A stretch of DNA of 64,000 bases from Kudoa neothunni (GCA_964304625.1 OZ199839.1:5704001-5768000), one strand, 5' to 3'; positions 23,183-36,037 are shown, counted from the stretch's first letter. The notes: generated from the sequence alone by a model not told the origin. Translations and numbers: made by a program.

Positions 23183-26022
23183 ATGATGAAAAAGAGGACC
23201 AGGAAACCCGTAGTCTACGCCAAACCAAAGGTTAATTTCAAATTAGAATAAAACTTTTATTAAATACTCCAAACATTTAGAAGGGAAAGCTAAATCGCCA
23301 GTCTGCGACAAAAAAAGTTCGCCACGACGAAAATGAAGACGAGATTTCTAGGTTGGTTGCCTTATTTGGGAGGAGTCAAGATAATATTTTATAGCGATGA
23401 AGAATCTTATCAACAAAATTTTTCCAATTCTCAGATCTCCGAACCAACTAAAAGTGGTGGTTTGGAAAAGAGGCTGAATTTGGCCAAAAAATATATTGAT
23501 GAGATTCAAAATCTAGAGAGTAATTAAAATTTTAGATGTTAGCCGTTAAGTTTTTAAAAGCTCCCAACGATGATCGAACTGATATCGATCCGATAGCTGC
23601 ACGCCTAGAGGAAGAAATAGTAGCCTTATTATTTTTTTGGTTCTAATCTAACTAATATTCAGCTAACAAAAGCTGGCGTGAAACAGCGGAATCTTGTTGA
23701 TAATGTAACATTCCATTTTGTTTTCTTGGGCCTAATCAATCATCATCATCATCGTTAGTTATGTGCAAACGGAAAAATCAAAGTGGAAAATACCATCAAA
23801 ATGAACAAATCAATTACATGTATAGCTGTTGGTAAAGATCACTTTTTTGTTGGCTCTAAAGATGGAAATATTTACAAATGTGTGACTAAAACTAAAAAAA
23901 ATCTCGGATTTATTTTCCATTAAGGTGACATAACTACCAAAAAAAGACTTGGAGTGATAACTGGATCTAAAAGAAGTCTAAGTAAGCAAATCAAAACAGG
24001 CGATATTCCCACAACCTGTAATGGACACATTTTGTCCTTGGCGCTAGCTCATGACGAAAAATATTTAGTATTTATGAATTTGATTTTCGTGGTTTAGTTT
24101 ACTGTTATTTAGGCGTCAAGTTGTGAAAACAAATTTGTCTATGTGTGGGATCCAAAGACTTTGGAACATATCCACACTTTTCGTGGTCATCGCGATTGGG
24201 TTAGCGGTGTCGCGTTTCGAATCGGAACTCACCAATTGTATACCACTTCCTTTGATAGAATGGTTAAGATTTGGAATCTTGATGACATGGCTTATGTGGA
24301 TACATTGTAACCTACAATTTTGTTTCAATATTGTCTTCGGATTAATATTTTGTACCACTCAGGTATGGCCATGAAGATAAAATTCTATCAATTGACTCTC
24401 TACACAAAGAGCATGCATTAACTACTGGAGGATTAGATTACTCGGTTAGACTTTTCAAAGTGGACAAAGAAACACAATCGTTATATCAAGCAGAAAGGTA
24501 CTACTTTGCATAGTTTTCTCTATTTTGAGACGTGCTAGAAATTAGATAAAATTAATTAGTTCACAAAATGTACCAAATAGTAGTTACTCTTGTAGATAGA
24601 TTGTTATTACTCTAATTCTGCTACATTTCATTGGATATAAAAATCGTCTGTATTTTTCAATTAAAGATCCCCTGTGATTTAATTAATAGTAAAACTGGTG
24701 GTTAATGAGTTGATTTGATATCGTAGACTTGGTTGGATGTAGTGGCTTTTGACCATTTATCTATTTTAAGTGATTCACTCATGGCTTTCTTCATAGTGCT
24801 CTTATCAATAGTGTAATATTAACACAAACATCTTAAACTAACTCAGGTAATTTATTTCCAACGTTATTTTGTATGCAATCCCATCGAATGCTCGTCGTTT
24901 CAATGTTGCTAGTTCAACCTGCTTCGCACGGTTTTTCCAATTTGAAATTATATCCAATTGCTATTGTTTGGTAATTGACAAGTGCTTGCTGAATGTTAAT
25001 TTCACGTTTTCTCCGATTATCCAATTTGAAATTATATCCGACTGCTATTGTTTGGTAACTGAAGAGTGCTTACTGAATTAGAGTTTCACGTTTTCCCCAA
25101 TTATCCAATTTGTTTTGAACCATATCATGTTTATTAGCCCATTAATGGTTAATTGATTTGCGTGCCATCCTAATCATCCTTTTATATTTTTCAATCGATT
25201 TAATTACTAAATATGCAGTAGTTGACACGAAATGAATTGTTAGTAATCATGATTGAATAGAGTAATTTAAGTTACAATTAAACAAACACTTAACTTGTTA
25301 ATATCTTAACTATTAATTAACCAACGCGCTTGGCATATTTATCCCAAAAAAATGAAATAATTAAAATGAATGAACCATCTAATTACAAAATTTTAGCGGT
25401 TATTTTCAAGAGTATGCACTTATGATGACTGAAGAAGAGTTTGTATCTATATCGTCTAATGGATCGTTGCTTTTGTGGAAAAGCAACAAAAGGAAGCCCA
25501 TTTGTGTTATAGACAATGTGCATATTGGTCGAGCTAGAGAGGGTGAAATGTTTGGTTCAGCGGCTGACTCTGCAACCAACCCCGAAATTCGCAAGACCTC
25601 ATTAACTGCATTAAATGGATCTTCGGACATCCCCACAACAACAAAACCACTTTATTCTATCGCCTTAGTTCCATACAGCGATTTGCTTGTGACAGGTGAT
25701 TTTATGAGGGTTTTTGGTATCAACTGTGAATAAATACGGTTGTTATAGGATCGTCTGATGGGTTTATTCATATTTGGAAATATTGCCACAACCAGGGCGA
25801 AATTAAACTGGAAATAAAAAAATCTATTCCCATTGTGAGTTTTTTCACCTTCTAATCGTCGATTTGTAATAACAATAACAATAATAGGATGGAATTGTAT
25901 CATGTATCAAGTTTTCTAAATCGAACGACAAATTATTGGTAGGAGTGTCACGCGAAGGACGATTAGGCAGATGGGAAACTGCAAAAATAACCAATAAAAT
26001 CGTAGTCTATAGCTTAGTTTGA
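23183..26022 (+). CDS. RRP9: U3 snoRNP protein RRP9 (U3-55K), WD40
   Basis: Nucleolar WD40 protein that binds the U3 snoRNA B/C motif and acts in early 18S rRNA processing. The short first exon begins MMKKRTRKPVVYAKPK; a basic/acidic stretch (HDENEDEIS joined to SDEES) and the family hallmark LEKRLNLAKKYIDEI follow. WD repeats then run through VGKDHFFVGSKDGNIY, GHRDWVSGVAFRIGTHQLY (nearly identical to the vertebrate motif), TSFDRMVKIWNL, GGLDYSVRLF, SSNGSLLLWKS, GSSDGFIHIWK and the C-terminal GRLGRW. The start codon was chosen because it opens the basic N-terminus directly after the E-box. Most introns are 40-90 nt; one (about 24498-25394) is nearly 900 nt and carries an 84-bp tandem duplication. 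The 3' end is 204 bp from the MFSD6-like start. Confidence 0.9.
24937..25112. repeat. 84-bp tandem duplication in an RRP9 intron
   Basis: Unit 1 is 24937-25020 and unit 2 is 25021-25104, followed by the first 8 bases of a third (25105-25112). The units differ at only a few positions (e.g. atatccaattgc versus atatccgactgc). Confidence 0.9.
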
Positions 26023-26226
26023 TTTTGTTGAACAATCTATTATTGACAAAAGTCGTGTGCTAAACACTTTTTTATCCAAATAACAATAAGATTGAAGAAC
26101 ATAAGAGAATAGGTGTTGTTAGAGGCGTAATAACGACGAGAATTAGGGTTGAATCTGTTAGCTTTTGTTGTTCGAGGTGTGAAACTGTGTTGATTGTATG
26201 GTACGCTCGAGGTCACTATAGATGAG

Positions 26227-28302
26227 ATGTTAGATAGCAAATCACCAAAAAGTTCATCTAATGGTTTAATGGATAGATTAACCGGAATAAAGTTGACATA
26301 CTTTGTGTTGTTTTTTGGATACGGAGCAACCCTCCCTTATTTGGCATTGTATTTTCGTCAAATAGGGCTTAATGCAAGTTACGTAGGAGCTATAGCTGGG
26401 TTGAGGCCTCTGGTTCAATTTGTAAGCTGTCCTTTGTGGGCAATAATAGCTGATAGATTTCATGTGAGAAGGATAGTCTTGAACATGTCGATTATTAGTT
26501 GGTTGTTGTTTACGGTTGTATTGTATGTGCCTCGGCCGAAACATTCCTACTGTATGGATTCGCCGATTTTTGATTCTTTGACCAAAAACACAACAAACAA
26601 AAATATCACTGACGTTGCAAAAATATGGCCGAAAATCCTAGCAAAAAATAACAACACCAGTAACGATCCATCCTCACTGGAAAAAATTGAAAGTGTTCCA
26701 CTAAAGAAGTAATTTCATCCGTATTAACTTTAAATAATTATTTTAGCGGAACGTTACCCTTCCAAATAGAAGTATCATCAAAAAGAAGTGTTATGGGAAG
26801 TGTGAATTCGTTCCAATTTCGAAATCCTGAACATAATCACGTTTCACCTAGACATCACATTAAAGGAGGTAATCTAACAGAGGCTAATCAAACAGCAAAT
26901 AATTTGTCGGATTCGATGATGTATACAGCACCGTTGGAATTTTTGGCTAGCAATGATAGTTTGTCGCCAACCAAAGTAAACAACCAAAGCAATAATGTTG
27001 AAAATCTGACCGAGGAATGTCCACTTGCTGAATTTAAAATGAAAACACCAAAAAAACAATTATTGGCAGTGTTTCGGGATGAAACCGAATGTATCCCATT
27101 GGTATTCTATGAAAAAGAAGAAGTGTTTATAGTGTTTGTTATCCTCATTACATTGACAGCTGTTGGGGAGTTTTTTGAGGCGCCTGCGGTATCGTTGCTG
27201 GATGTAGCTATACTCGAATGTTTGGAGGATCGCAAAGAGATGTATGGTCAAACTCGGCTCTATGGTAGTCTCGGTTTCGGAATATCTTCATTTATTGTTG
27301 GGGTTACACTTGATTACTTCCACATCACAATATGTAACGAGCAGGTTACTGATTTTATGATTACGTTGTACTTTTTTGTGGGATCCATGATCCTGGCAAT
27401 TTTAATATCGTTGCTGTGTGTCAAATTTGGCGATGATACATCATTGATGAGTGAATTTACCAGAAAAGAAAGAAAAAATATTTCAGAAAATAAACCAATC
27501 CAGCCCTGCTCGATTTGTCAAAACAGCAGTGATGATCCAGAAAAACCTTCACAAATAATCATCGATTTGGAATCAATAGATGAGGATTTGACAAAAAGCA
27601 AGAAACTCGCATTAAAAAAAAACACCCAAAACCTCAGTGAAATCATCGCTATATTCAAACAATCTGAATATCAATTCAATATTCTGGTGTCCCTATTCTT
27701 AGGGTTTAGCCATGGAAGTATAATGAATTTTATCAATTGGTTCCTGGAGGATCTTGGTGCTAGTCGACTTATGATGGGATCGGCTACTGTGATACGAGAT
27801 TTTGCTGTGGTTTTTGGGTTCTACATCTCTCCATATGTTCTTAGTGTACTCAGCCAAATGCAAGTTATCACTTGGACATTTTGTGTGTATATTTTCAGCT
27901 ACTTCTGCTATTCATTGATCACCTACCCGTGGTATGCTGTTCCTGTGGAATGCATTCAAGGTCTAGCCTATGCTATTATGTGGTCTTCTTGTATCACTTA
28001 CTTTGGCGGCACCGTATCCAAAGAGAATAGTGCCACAATGCAGGGTATTTATTTAATTGGGTTTGGATGGGAATTTTCCCACCGAACATATTCCTTAATA
28101 TCCTATATCGTTTATAGGAGTCATTCAAGGAGTTTATTGGGGATTAGGCACTGGTTCAGGAGCAATTATTGGTGGAATCAGTGTTTTCAAGTATGGCTGC
28201 TCAAAATCGTTTCAACTAGGTGGCTACATCACCTGCTTCGCCATGTTATTCTTCGGATTAATCTATTATTTTTTTGTTCGAAAGAATGTAGATAAGCGAT
28301 AA
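26227..28302 (+). CDS. MFSD6: MFSD6-like major facilitator transporter
   Basis: Multi-pass membrane protein of the major facilitator superfamily, MFSD6 (macrophage MHC receptor 2 homologue) branch; the substrate is not established. The ATG at 26227 gives MLDSKSPKSSSNG and a first hydrophobic helix at TYFVLFFGYGATLPYLALYF; then a helix 2-3 region VGAIAGLRPLVQFVSCPLWA followed by the MFS loop IADRFHVRRI. A large hydrophilic, Asn-rich loop follows across a roughly 35-nt intron, then the GQTRLYGSLGFGI motif, further helices, and after a last intron (about 28050-28118) the family signature QGVYWGLGTGSGAIIGG and a short basic tail KNVDKR. About 650 residues with 12 predicted helices. The last exon only makes sense when that final intron is removed. 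Confidence 0.85.
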
Positions 28303-29077
28303 AAACCAAAATCCATTATAAATTATATGTGAATAATATATATATATATATATATATTTGAGTAATTGATGTAATATTAATTTTGAACTATTTGAAAAGT
28401 GGAATTATTTCGCCGTTATTCATGCTAGAGAATTTGATCAGTTTCATCACCTTGAAATCCATCAATGAATGCGTAAAACGAAGTCTACATGAAGTAGAAT
28501 TTATATTAGAGAACAGGAAAACGCATTATTTAATGTCACATTAGATCGTTGGTTCTACTATCAATTTTGGCGGGATAATTTGAAATGAGTGCATTCAATT
28601 TTATTTTTAGTTTGGGTCGACCTTTTTTGCGTGATAAATTCTCAATAAAATCCTAAAGTTACATACAGTTATAATCAATAACAGTCTAAACTGTGCGTTA
28701 CATTAAAAAGGTCTTCACATTGAATCTTAGTATCCACTTTTTGTAGACAATAGAACAAACATGATTGATCTGAACCTACAAGCTCTTCTTTAGGGTGCTT
28801 CAAAGATTTAATTAGGTTTTCCATTGGGGAAAAATTAATTCTCTAAATTATGCGATTGATTATTATATAGTTTATTTGGGGAAGAGTTAAAACCATTAAT
28901 AACTAAGTTATAATAGTAAATATATTTTGATCTGTTAGATGATTTTGAATGATTATGACAGAGTATTCCTCACTCACTTCACTCATGGTAGATACATCTG
29001 AATAGTACATAATTTCTTTAAAATCGAACGAAAACATTCCAAATAATTCATAATTTACACTAAAAATAAAGTTTAGT
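28303..29077. other. Intergenic with (TA)n tract
   Basis: 3' flanks of two convergent genes. It holds a (TA)n run at about 28334-28357 and no gene-like frame. Confidence 0.5.
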
Positions 29078-29588
29078 TCAATAATCTTCAATAAACACAA
29101 ACTCAATCATTTGATGTATATAATCGCGAAATCCGTTGACTGTGAGTTTATCATACGAGACGCTAAACAAATCCGCCGTTTGTTTGATCAAATTTTCAAG
29201 CGAATGGGTTTGGTTTGAATGATCGTCAGTGGTAAATTCCTCACAGAAACATAAACAAACTTCTTTGATCTCCTTATAATTTCGATATGAAGGCTTAATC
29301 TGAAGGCAACTTTTGATAAATTTGTTATCAATAATAGATTTTGTTCGGTTGAAAAACTTCATGTACCATTTTAAATACTAAAAACGATGAAAAGTATGTT
29401 ATCAAATAATATAGATTTTTATATACGTTTAAAATGGGTTGATTATGAACCCCCAATCGTGAAAACACAGAAAAAAATAAATCAAACGTTTTTTTTATCA
29501 ACAACTGTAGGTCTCTGTTACAGTTGTGAACTCGAGCCATCTCATCAGCTACAAAACTATTATCATTCAAAAGGCGCCTAACAATCAT
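29078..29588 (-). CDS. Unrecognised two-exon protein (partial model)
   Basis: Exon 1 (from 29588 or further upstream) encodes RRLLNDNSFVADEMARVHNC and ends at SVFSRLG; a GT-AG intron of about 85 nt leads to YLKWYMKFFNRTKSIIDNKF and an acidic, helical C-terminus ending IEFVFIEDY (stop at 29078-29080). The frame is open upstream of the 29588 ATG to a stop near 29660, so the true start may lie earlier. Composition is protein-like and the join is in phase, but I do not recognise a family. No signal peptide or membrane segment. A neighbouring gene on the same strand starts 1.6 kb upstream. Confidence 0.45.
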
Positions 29589-31225
29589 CTTATTCTTCTG
29601 CTTCTCCGCATACCTATACGGATAATAAAAAAAGTGTCTTAATTTAAAAAAAAATGTTAAATTTTAACTCGCATTGATTATATCATTTAATATTCTAACA
29701 TTTGTACGTTTAATAAAAAATAGACTGCATTAAAATTTGTAGCAAGAATAAAGTTAATTTAATAGATTAATGCATGATTGAACATTAAAACTTATATTAA
29801 TATCAATTAAAATTGAGCGTGGTTAAATATTTCCCAAAACTGAATAGCAAAGGTATTAAAAAGGATCAACTAATATAAAATTAAAATTTATTTTATAATA
29901 ATTGAAATAAACGAATGATTGATTAACTAAGGTAATCCATATATTATTGTTATCAACAATATGTGCAAATTCATCCTCCTCCTCCTCAAAAAAAATTAAT
30001 TAATTAATTATGTTATTATACTGAATGCTCAAATTATGAAAAACTTGATCATTAAAAATTAAGAACGCTCAAGTCATTTAATTCAACCGTAGTGTAATCA
30101 ATTAATAAAACAATATGAAATGGAGAGGACAAAAAGATTAGCTGACGTTACATACGAGATAATCTGTTTGACTAATTCGTAAGACCATTATTTTTACACA
30201 AAAGTCTTCCAATAAAAAAATTTAATCCTCCTTTAATATTCATTCATTAAAAACACAAAAAGTGAAATAAAATACACAGTTCATATGGCATTGATGCAGT
30301 GTAACGTGTTAATTCTCAACATTATTATTATTATTATTACAACAAATCTTTTTAATTATGAACGCGGCGGAGAAAAATTACAATTAAATACATAAGCCAA
30401 TAATTGGCAGAGAACCTGAATGCAATATAAATCTAAAAAGCAAATTAAATGATTAATGCTTAGCTATGACGACTAATTATTCCATTGTATAGTAAGTCGG
30501 AATTTAATGACTTAATTCATTAACATCATTCAACAAAATTAACTGAAATACAATATCATACGCAATTAGATTTATTCAATCAAAACATATGTTCCACACA
30601 ATAGAAGTAGAAGCATTATAAAAATTGAAATCAGAATTACATATTAACTCATAAAATCGACGACGATGAATGAAATTACAAAAACAAATAAACATGAGAA
30701 GAAGAATAAGATTAGTCTATTAATTTTTATTATTAATAATACACGAATCTCTTGAACAAATAAAAGCGATGAAAGAAATAAAAACAATTATATCAATTAT
30801 AAACAGATTAAAAGCTTCAAAACAACATGATTCTATCTATGGTGATTAATTAGAGAATAATTGGACAAGCGTGAATTCGCGTATGACAATTAAAAAAAGT
30901 TGAATAAATATAAATTGGGTGATTTTGTGACTAGGCGGGTTGGCTTAAAATTCACGTCTGAATAGAATCGAATCAGTGGTAACTAAAGAGGTGCAATAAA
31001 CTCTATGTTAGATGGTAAGTTGTTTATCAAATCAAATCAAATCAAATCAAGTGGCATAATAAATTGAAGTATTTTCAACAAATGTAGCACACAATACAGT
31101 TAATTATATTCAATCCCTTAAATTTACATTAACTAAAAATAAATTAACGAATTTATCTAATCGTCAAAATCTGAATGAAACTATCACTCACACCAAACAA
31201 TGTAAAATATGAATGAAAACGATGT
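29589..31225. other. AT-rich intergenic with microsatellites
   Basis: No gene seen. It contains (ATT)n at 30321-30339, an (AAATC)n pentamer run at about 31026-31050, and short (TAAT)n runs near 29998. Confidence 0.45.
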
Positions 31226-32626
31226 TTAATAACTTAAGATTAGATCCATGGAATTACCTTCTGAAAGACGAAGACGTGGAACAAAAATCTTGTATAAATT
31301 TATCAGAAGGTTGATTTTCCTTATTCGAATTGAAAAACTCAATCCACAACAAATTAGCATCAATGTGTTCCATGACAGAGTACTGAAATCAATATCATTA
31401 GAATGAACTATTACAAACAAGATAACTTTAATCAATGTCTGAAAGGTGGCGACTCTGAATGTGTTAGTTTTAAACAAGTGGTAGATAAAATCTAGCACAC
31501 TGCTGTCCCAAATGAAGATATCGGCTAATTCTGGATGGAAAAGTATTTGTTTAAAAAATTTATTTTGAATTGCAATGGAATTTTGTTTGAGATCATTTGG
31601 TAAAGGTTTATTTTCAACAGTGTGATTAAGACTTTTTCGTAGTGATTTGCACTCATAGGATGTATTTTTAGAGGTGAACACAATAAAAGATAGAGCAAGT
31701 TTTTTATCACTCAAATCGCTGCAATTTACCTTTAGTTAAAAATACATAATATATTAATAATTTTTACCTGCATACAGTCATAAGTGTGTCAACAAATTCC
31801 AAACAATTAGAACAATCATTTACAATTACCAACACGTTTTGTTGTTTACGTTTGATGAGTTCGAAAATGAGAAATTTTAACGGTAGATTACACTTTTGAT
31901 TCTATTATCTCAACTTACACAACATTGGAACTCATAACACCTACATTTTCTTGGCTAATGAACTCTGCCAGTTTGTTTGTAAAAGCCAGCATATCTAAAT
32001 AACGTATGAACAAGAGTTGTTCATGCAAAAAATCATAAACATACTGAAATCTGTGTTTGTGTCCATGGTGATTATGACGAATTTTTCAATTTCTAGCAAT
32101 TTTTGTGTGACTTGTTTTTTCAGAAAATTATTGATAGTTTCCTCGTTGCCTAATGAATCGCGGTATATCAGACAGATTAGACGTTAGATGTCTCAAAACA
32201 AACAATTATTTTCTTATTCAAATACTCAATTCGAATAAAAACATTTTAGATTCGCACTCCAGACTTGTCAACTTTTCGATAAATGGTTCGACATTATTGA
32301 CAAGGTGCTGTTGGAAAATCTTATGTAGTAGTTGCTATTATTATTAGTGTCATATCTAAGCAACTGAATACAAAAGCTTACAGAAATATTAGTTTCGATA
32401 GTATTTATGTATTTAAAGTAGTTGGGAGTGATGTTGCGTTGTAGCAATTCTCCATCTAAATCTATCTTGCAATGAGGCGATTTAAGCTCAGTAAAGTCAA
32501 CCTTTATTTAGTTTGGCATTTTTGTTTTGAGGAGAGTTCTTTTCTTCATTGTACTAGACAACTTATATTTGGTGAAAAATCAGAAATATTTACTCGAGAA
32601 CTAATGTCTCTAAGCGCGCGTTTCAT
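31226..32626 (-). CDS. ARM/HEAT-like helical-repeat protein, family uncertain
   Basis: Minus-strand multi-exon gene with ATG at 32624-32626 (MKRALRDISSR) and a terminal stop at 31226-31228. In-phase exons encode VDFTELKSPHCKIDLDGELL, QQHLVNNVEPFIEKLTSLE, ETINNFLKKQVTQKLLEIEK, NKLAEFISQENVGV, VLVIVNDCSNCLEFVDTLM and, at 31.4-31.7 kb, FFKQILFHPELADIFIWDSS. The periodic hydrophobic helices suggest an armadillo/HEAT solenoid of about 370 residues. The C-terminal third shows weak resemblance to Mo25/CAB39 and also to the proteasome chaperone PSMD5 (end reads PRLRLSEG); I cannot decide between these. It shares a 29-bp intergenic gap with DDX52, which is divergent. Confidence 0.5.
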
Positions 32627-32655
32627 TTGTGAGTTTCTGCGCGAGCATCTTAAGC
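32627..32655. promoter_or_regulatory. 29-bp bidirectional promoter/5' interval
   Basis: Only 29 bp separate the start codons of the minus-strand ARM-like gene (32626) and plus-strand DDX52 (32656). Transcripts in both directions probably start inside the neighbour's coding exon or overlap. The stretch ccaa/cgcgc around 32612-32645 is GC-richer than its surroundings. Confidence 0.5.
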
Positions 32656-34943
32656 ATGTTTAAGAAGTTGTCGCTTGGGGCAAAGTTTGTTTCCCAACCC
32701 AAAGGAAACGTAATATACTTATAATACATTAGGCATAAATATATGAAAAATCTTAAGAAATAATATTAGGAGATTTTTACATGCCAATCTGATATGTTAC
32801 AATTTAGAAAGCTGGTTTGTCTACAAATTCCGACAATAAACCATCAAAAAAGGATATAGGAGAGCTTGAGGAAAAACACGGTGATGCAATTACTTTAAAA
32901 TATCATGTTATTGTTGAAAAAAATGGTCTACTTACCGAAGACTGTGATATCACTGATGCAAATAACGATGCCACATTCGAAAATTTGTTGGAGACGAAAA
33001 AATTAAAGTGTTTTGTGTTGGTTTTTACTTCAATTAACAGCATTTAAGATTAAAGCCTTGGTTGAATAAAAATTTGGTCAACATGTCTATTTTACGTCCA
33101 ACATTGATTCAATCCAGAGCCATCGCTTCCATTTTAGAAGTATTCTTCATATTTATGCATTCAACCAAAATTTTGTTTTGGAGGAATCACATTTTAATTC
33201 AATTTTTGTTATTTTCAAATGTTTTATAACATGTTTGTTTTAGGGGAATGATACACTGTTCTGCTCCCCAACCGGAAGTGGTAAAACGCTAACCTACTTG
33301 CTTCCTATTCTTCAACAACTGCAGGTCGATTATAGATTTTTTCCATGGATGTTTTACATCTGATTTAGCATAATAAAACCAATTTAAGTTGCGTGGTGAT
33401 ACTACCCACGCGGGAGCTATCCACTCAGGTTGTTAGATTGTTATTAGCGTTGTTTGTTCTAATTTCAACTCACAATGTAGGTGTACAAAGAGTTGTGTCT
33501 TTTAGTCGAAAATTCCGATTTAAGTGTTGGTGACGTGCATAGTTACCACCAAAATTTAATTAAAAATAATGATGCGCTAATTAATCACTATGGTAATTAA
33601 GCAACAATCTTTACAATTTAACACTGTCGTAGATATTATCGTTGCTACACCTAAGCGGCTAATCGATGTAATCAAACTCAAAAAGAGTTGTATGGAAAGG
33701 TTGTTAGCATATAACCAATTTATTGTTTCGGTTCGGTGAGTAAATGTTGCAATTAGTGTGAGATGGATGGTATTAGATGAGGGAGATCTCCTGTTGGATA
33801 CCATGACTAGAAATGGATTTTGTCGTCAGGTGGGTGATGCATTATGCGCCTCAATTAGATTTAGTTGCTCAGTGGGAAATGGATTTTGTAGCTTAATTTT
33901 CAGCAACTATTTGCTGCAGCAGTTCATTATTTAAGGATTAATATTTTTAACTTACTTAGCATTAATGATAGATCCGACAAATCTACAACAAATGTAGTCA
34001 CCCAGATGTAATTAGGATAGTCTCGACAGCTACGTTGCATGAAAATGTTGATAAGTGGTGTTCCACACAACTGCATCATCCTGTGAAAGTTGTGGTCTAC
34101 CAACACAACAGCAACATACAACAGAAACTTCAATATGTAGGAGATGAAAAAGGAAGAATATATGAACTGTTGCACATTATTAAATCTGTACTCTCGTTAC
34201 ATTGCCAATAGATCGCCTTATGCATGAAATTACTTTAAACTAGGGAATACAACCACCCGTGCTTATTTTTGTGAACAGCCATGAACAAGGTCTAGATTTG
34301 GTGAAACAACTCAAAAGAAATGATATTCCCGCCAAAACTTTTAGTTCCAACGCCTTTAAGGTTTAAATTCGTTAATTAAATCTTAATCTCCACATTTTGT
34401 TAAAATTAGAGAAATGAATTACTTAAAGATTTTCGAGTTGGAAAAGTAACTATCAACTTCAACTTGTATTCATTTTTAATTTTTGTGATGCATAAGATTC
34501 ATTTTCTTGTCACTACGGATGTGCTTAGTCGTGGCATTGACTTTAAAGGAGTTAGGTTTGTTATCAATTATCATTTTCCGTATTCTCCTTCTGCATACAT
34601 TCATCGAATCGGTATGAAATAAAAAGATTTAAATGAAGGGTGCGATTCAGTGATTTGTAGGGAGAACTGGTCGTAGCGGAGGACTTGCAGGTAATGCTGT
34701 CACTTTATACACCGAAGAGGATAAATTTCTCATCCGAAATCTCATTCCTGTATTAAACAAAAGCAATATTACAATCCCGGACTGGTTGGAGAAATCTGTC
34801 CAATCAACAGTATCCACCAGCAGTAACTCCAAAGAATTTAGACCTAGCCATTTTTCTACGCGGTAATTTATTGTATTGTTTTCAATCAGAAAACAACTTG
34901 TTATTTATTATTTAGTAAAAGAAAACAACCTCCGCCAAAATAG
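32656..34943 (+). CDS. DDX52: DEAD-box RNA helicase DDX52 (Rok1)
   Basis: ATP-dependent RNA helicase of the small-subunit processome; yeast Rok1 is needed for 18S rRNA maturation. The first exon reads [18 protein letters not shown], the DDX52-type N-terminus; the second joins in phase and carries [14 protein letters not shown]. Motifs in order: Q motif FENLL and [10 protein letters not shown]; motif I SPTGSGKT; Ia PTREL; Ib ATPKRLIDV; motif II DEGD (33776-33787, in place of DEAD); motif [32 protein letters not shown] joined to [20 protein letters not shown] before motif IV is distinctive of DDX52. About a dozen short introns. The C-terminus is RKRKQPPPK, stop at 34941-34943. The Ala-to-Gly change in motif II is the only oddity. 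Confidence 0.9.
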
Positions 34944-35079
34944 AAATACACAAACAAATTAGTGTCTAATTTATGATCGGATGGTCTCACCATTTGGCAA
35001 TTAGTGCTGCCATTATGGCGATGATCATTTATTTTTTATGTGTAGTTTTCCTTTGTTAAAATAAAGTTAGGTTATTCTC

Positions 35080-35086
<7 letters not shown>

Positions 35087-35113
<27 letters not shown>
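35087..35113. repeat. (AC)n microsatellite
   Basis: Uninterrupted dinucleotide run of 27 bases. Confidence 0.95.
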
Positions 35114-35354
35114 TTTTTAGTGTGTATATCGGTTTTGATTAAGAGATCTTTACACTGTTTATCCCTACACAGTTGTTTATTTATTATGCGTGGAGCTGAT
35201 TTTTCTGGGATAAAATAGGTTGGGAATTTGGAGGAAAATAAAACTAGATAAGACATACTTAGTTTGAATATGGAGTTCTTGCCTCAAACAATTTAATCAA
35301 AGGGTTTTAAAAGGCGGAGGCTATTATTGGCACAGTAAAGTTTAGGGAAGTGGC

Positions 35355-35660
35355 TGGCTATTGACACGGATCATAATATCTAGGTAGGTATAGCTTTGAC
35401 TGTATTTAATTATTGTTCGGACCATCGCTACCGCTTCTAATTCCAAAGAATAATTAAATACATCAGATTCTAAAAAATACACTTTATAGATCAACTTTGA
35501 GTGGACGTTCTCGGATTAAAAATGGTGAACACACACGCACGCGTGATAGAAATTTCCATTATCAACAACTCTTACATACGAGCTGTTTATAGACTTAATT
35601 TCTTAGAAAGGAGCGGCGCTAGACATATATATATATATTAATTACAGTTCCAATAGCCAC
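35355..35660 (+). mobile_element. MITE-like element copy
   Basis: It begins tggctattgacacggatca and shares with 39029-39254 the blocks taggtaggtatagct, ctgtatttaatta, tcgctacc and gattaaaaatggt. The right end (ccaatagccac) is a decayed inverted copy of the left end. Longer than the 226-bp copy because of extra sequence near the right end. Confidence 0.65.
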
Positions 35661-36037
35661 TCTCAACGATAAAATATCTAGAAGAATGGGCCTAGTCTAT
35701 GAGTGGTCCCGCCGCATTATTTCGGGAGGTCTGAGCAGAGTCGGCGACTTCAATTCCTGAAGACAAATATTTTATTGGATTTTGAAATTAATTATAATTA
35801 TTATTATTATTATTATGGTTATTGCGTTGGCTTGGGCGGGTAAAATATAAAATGTTAATTAAAAGCCAACAGTAATATTAGCTGATTCTGAAAAGTAAAA
35901 TGAATAGAACATTTAAATGAAATAAATGAGTAGAACAGGGTCACTATAAAAAGTGTTTGACTGTTTCAAAATAGCTAGGAATGTACAAATTAGCAACCAA
36001 AATGTTTAATAACGAGAGTGGATTATAAGGATTGTGG

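Larger units (their letters stand above)
34944..36037. other. Intergenic with (AC)n and a MITE copy
   Basis: It holds an (AC)n run at 35087-35113, a MITE-like copy at 35355-35660 and an (ATT)n run at about 35797-35816. No gene seen. Confidence 0.5.
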
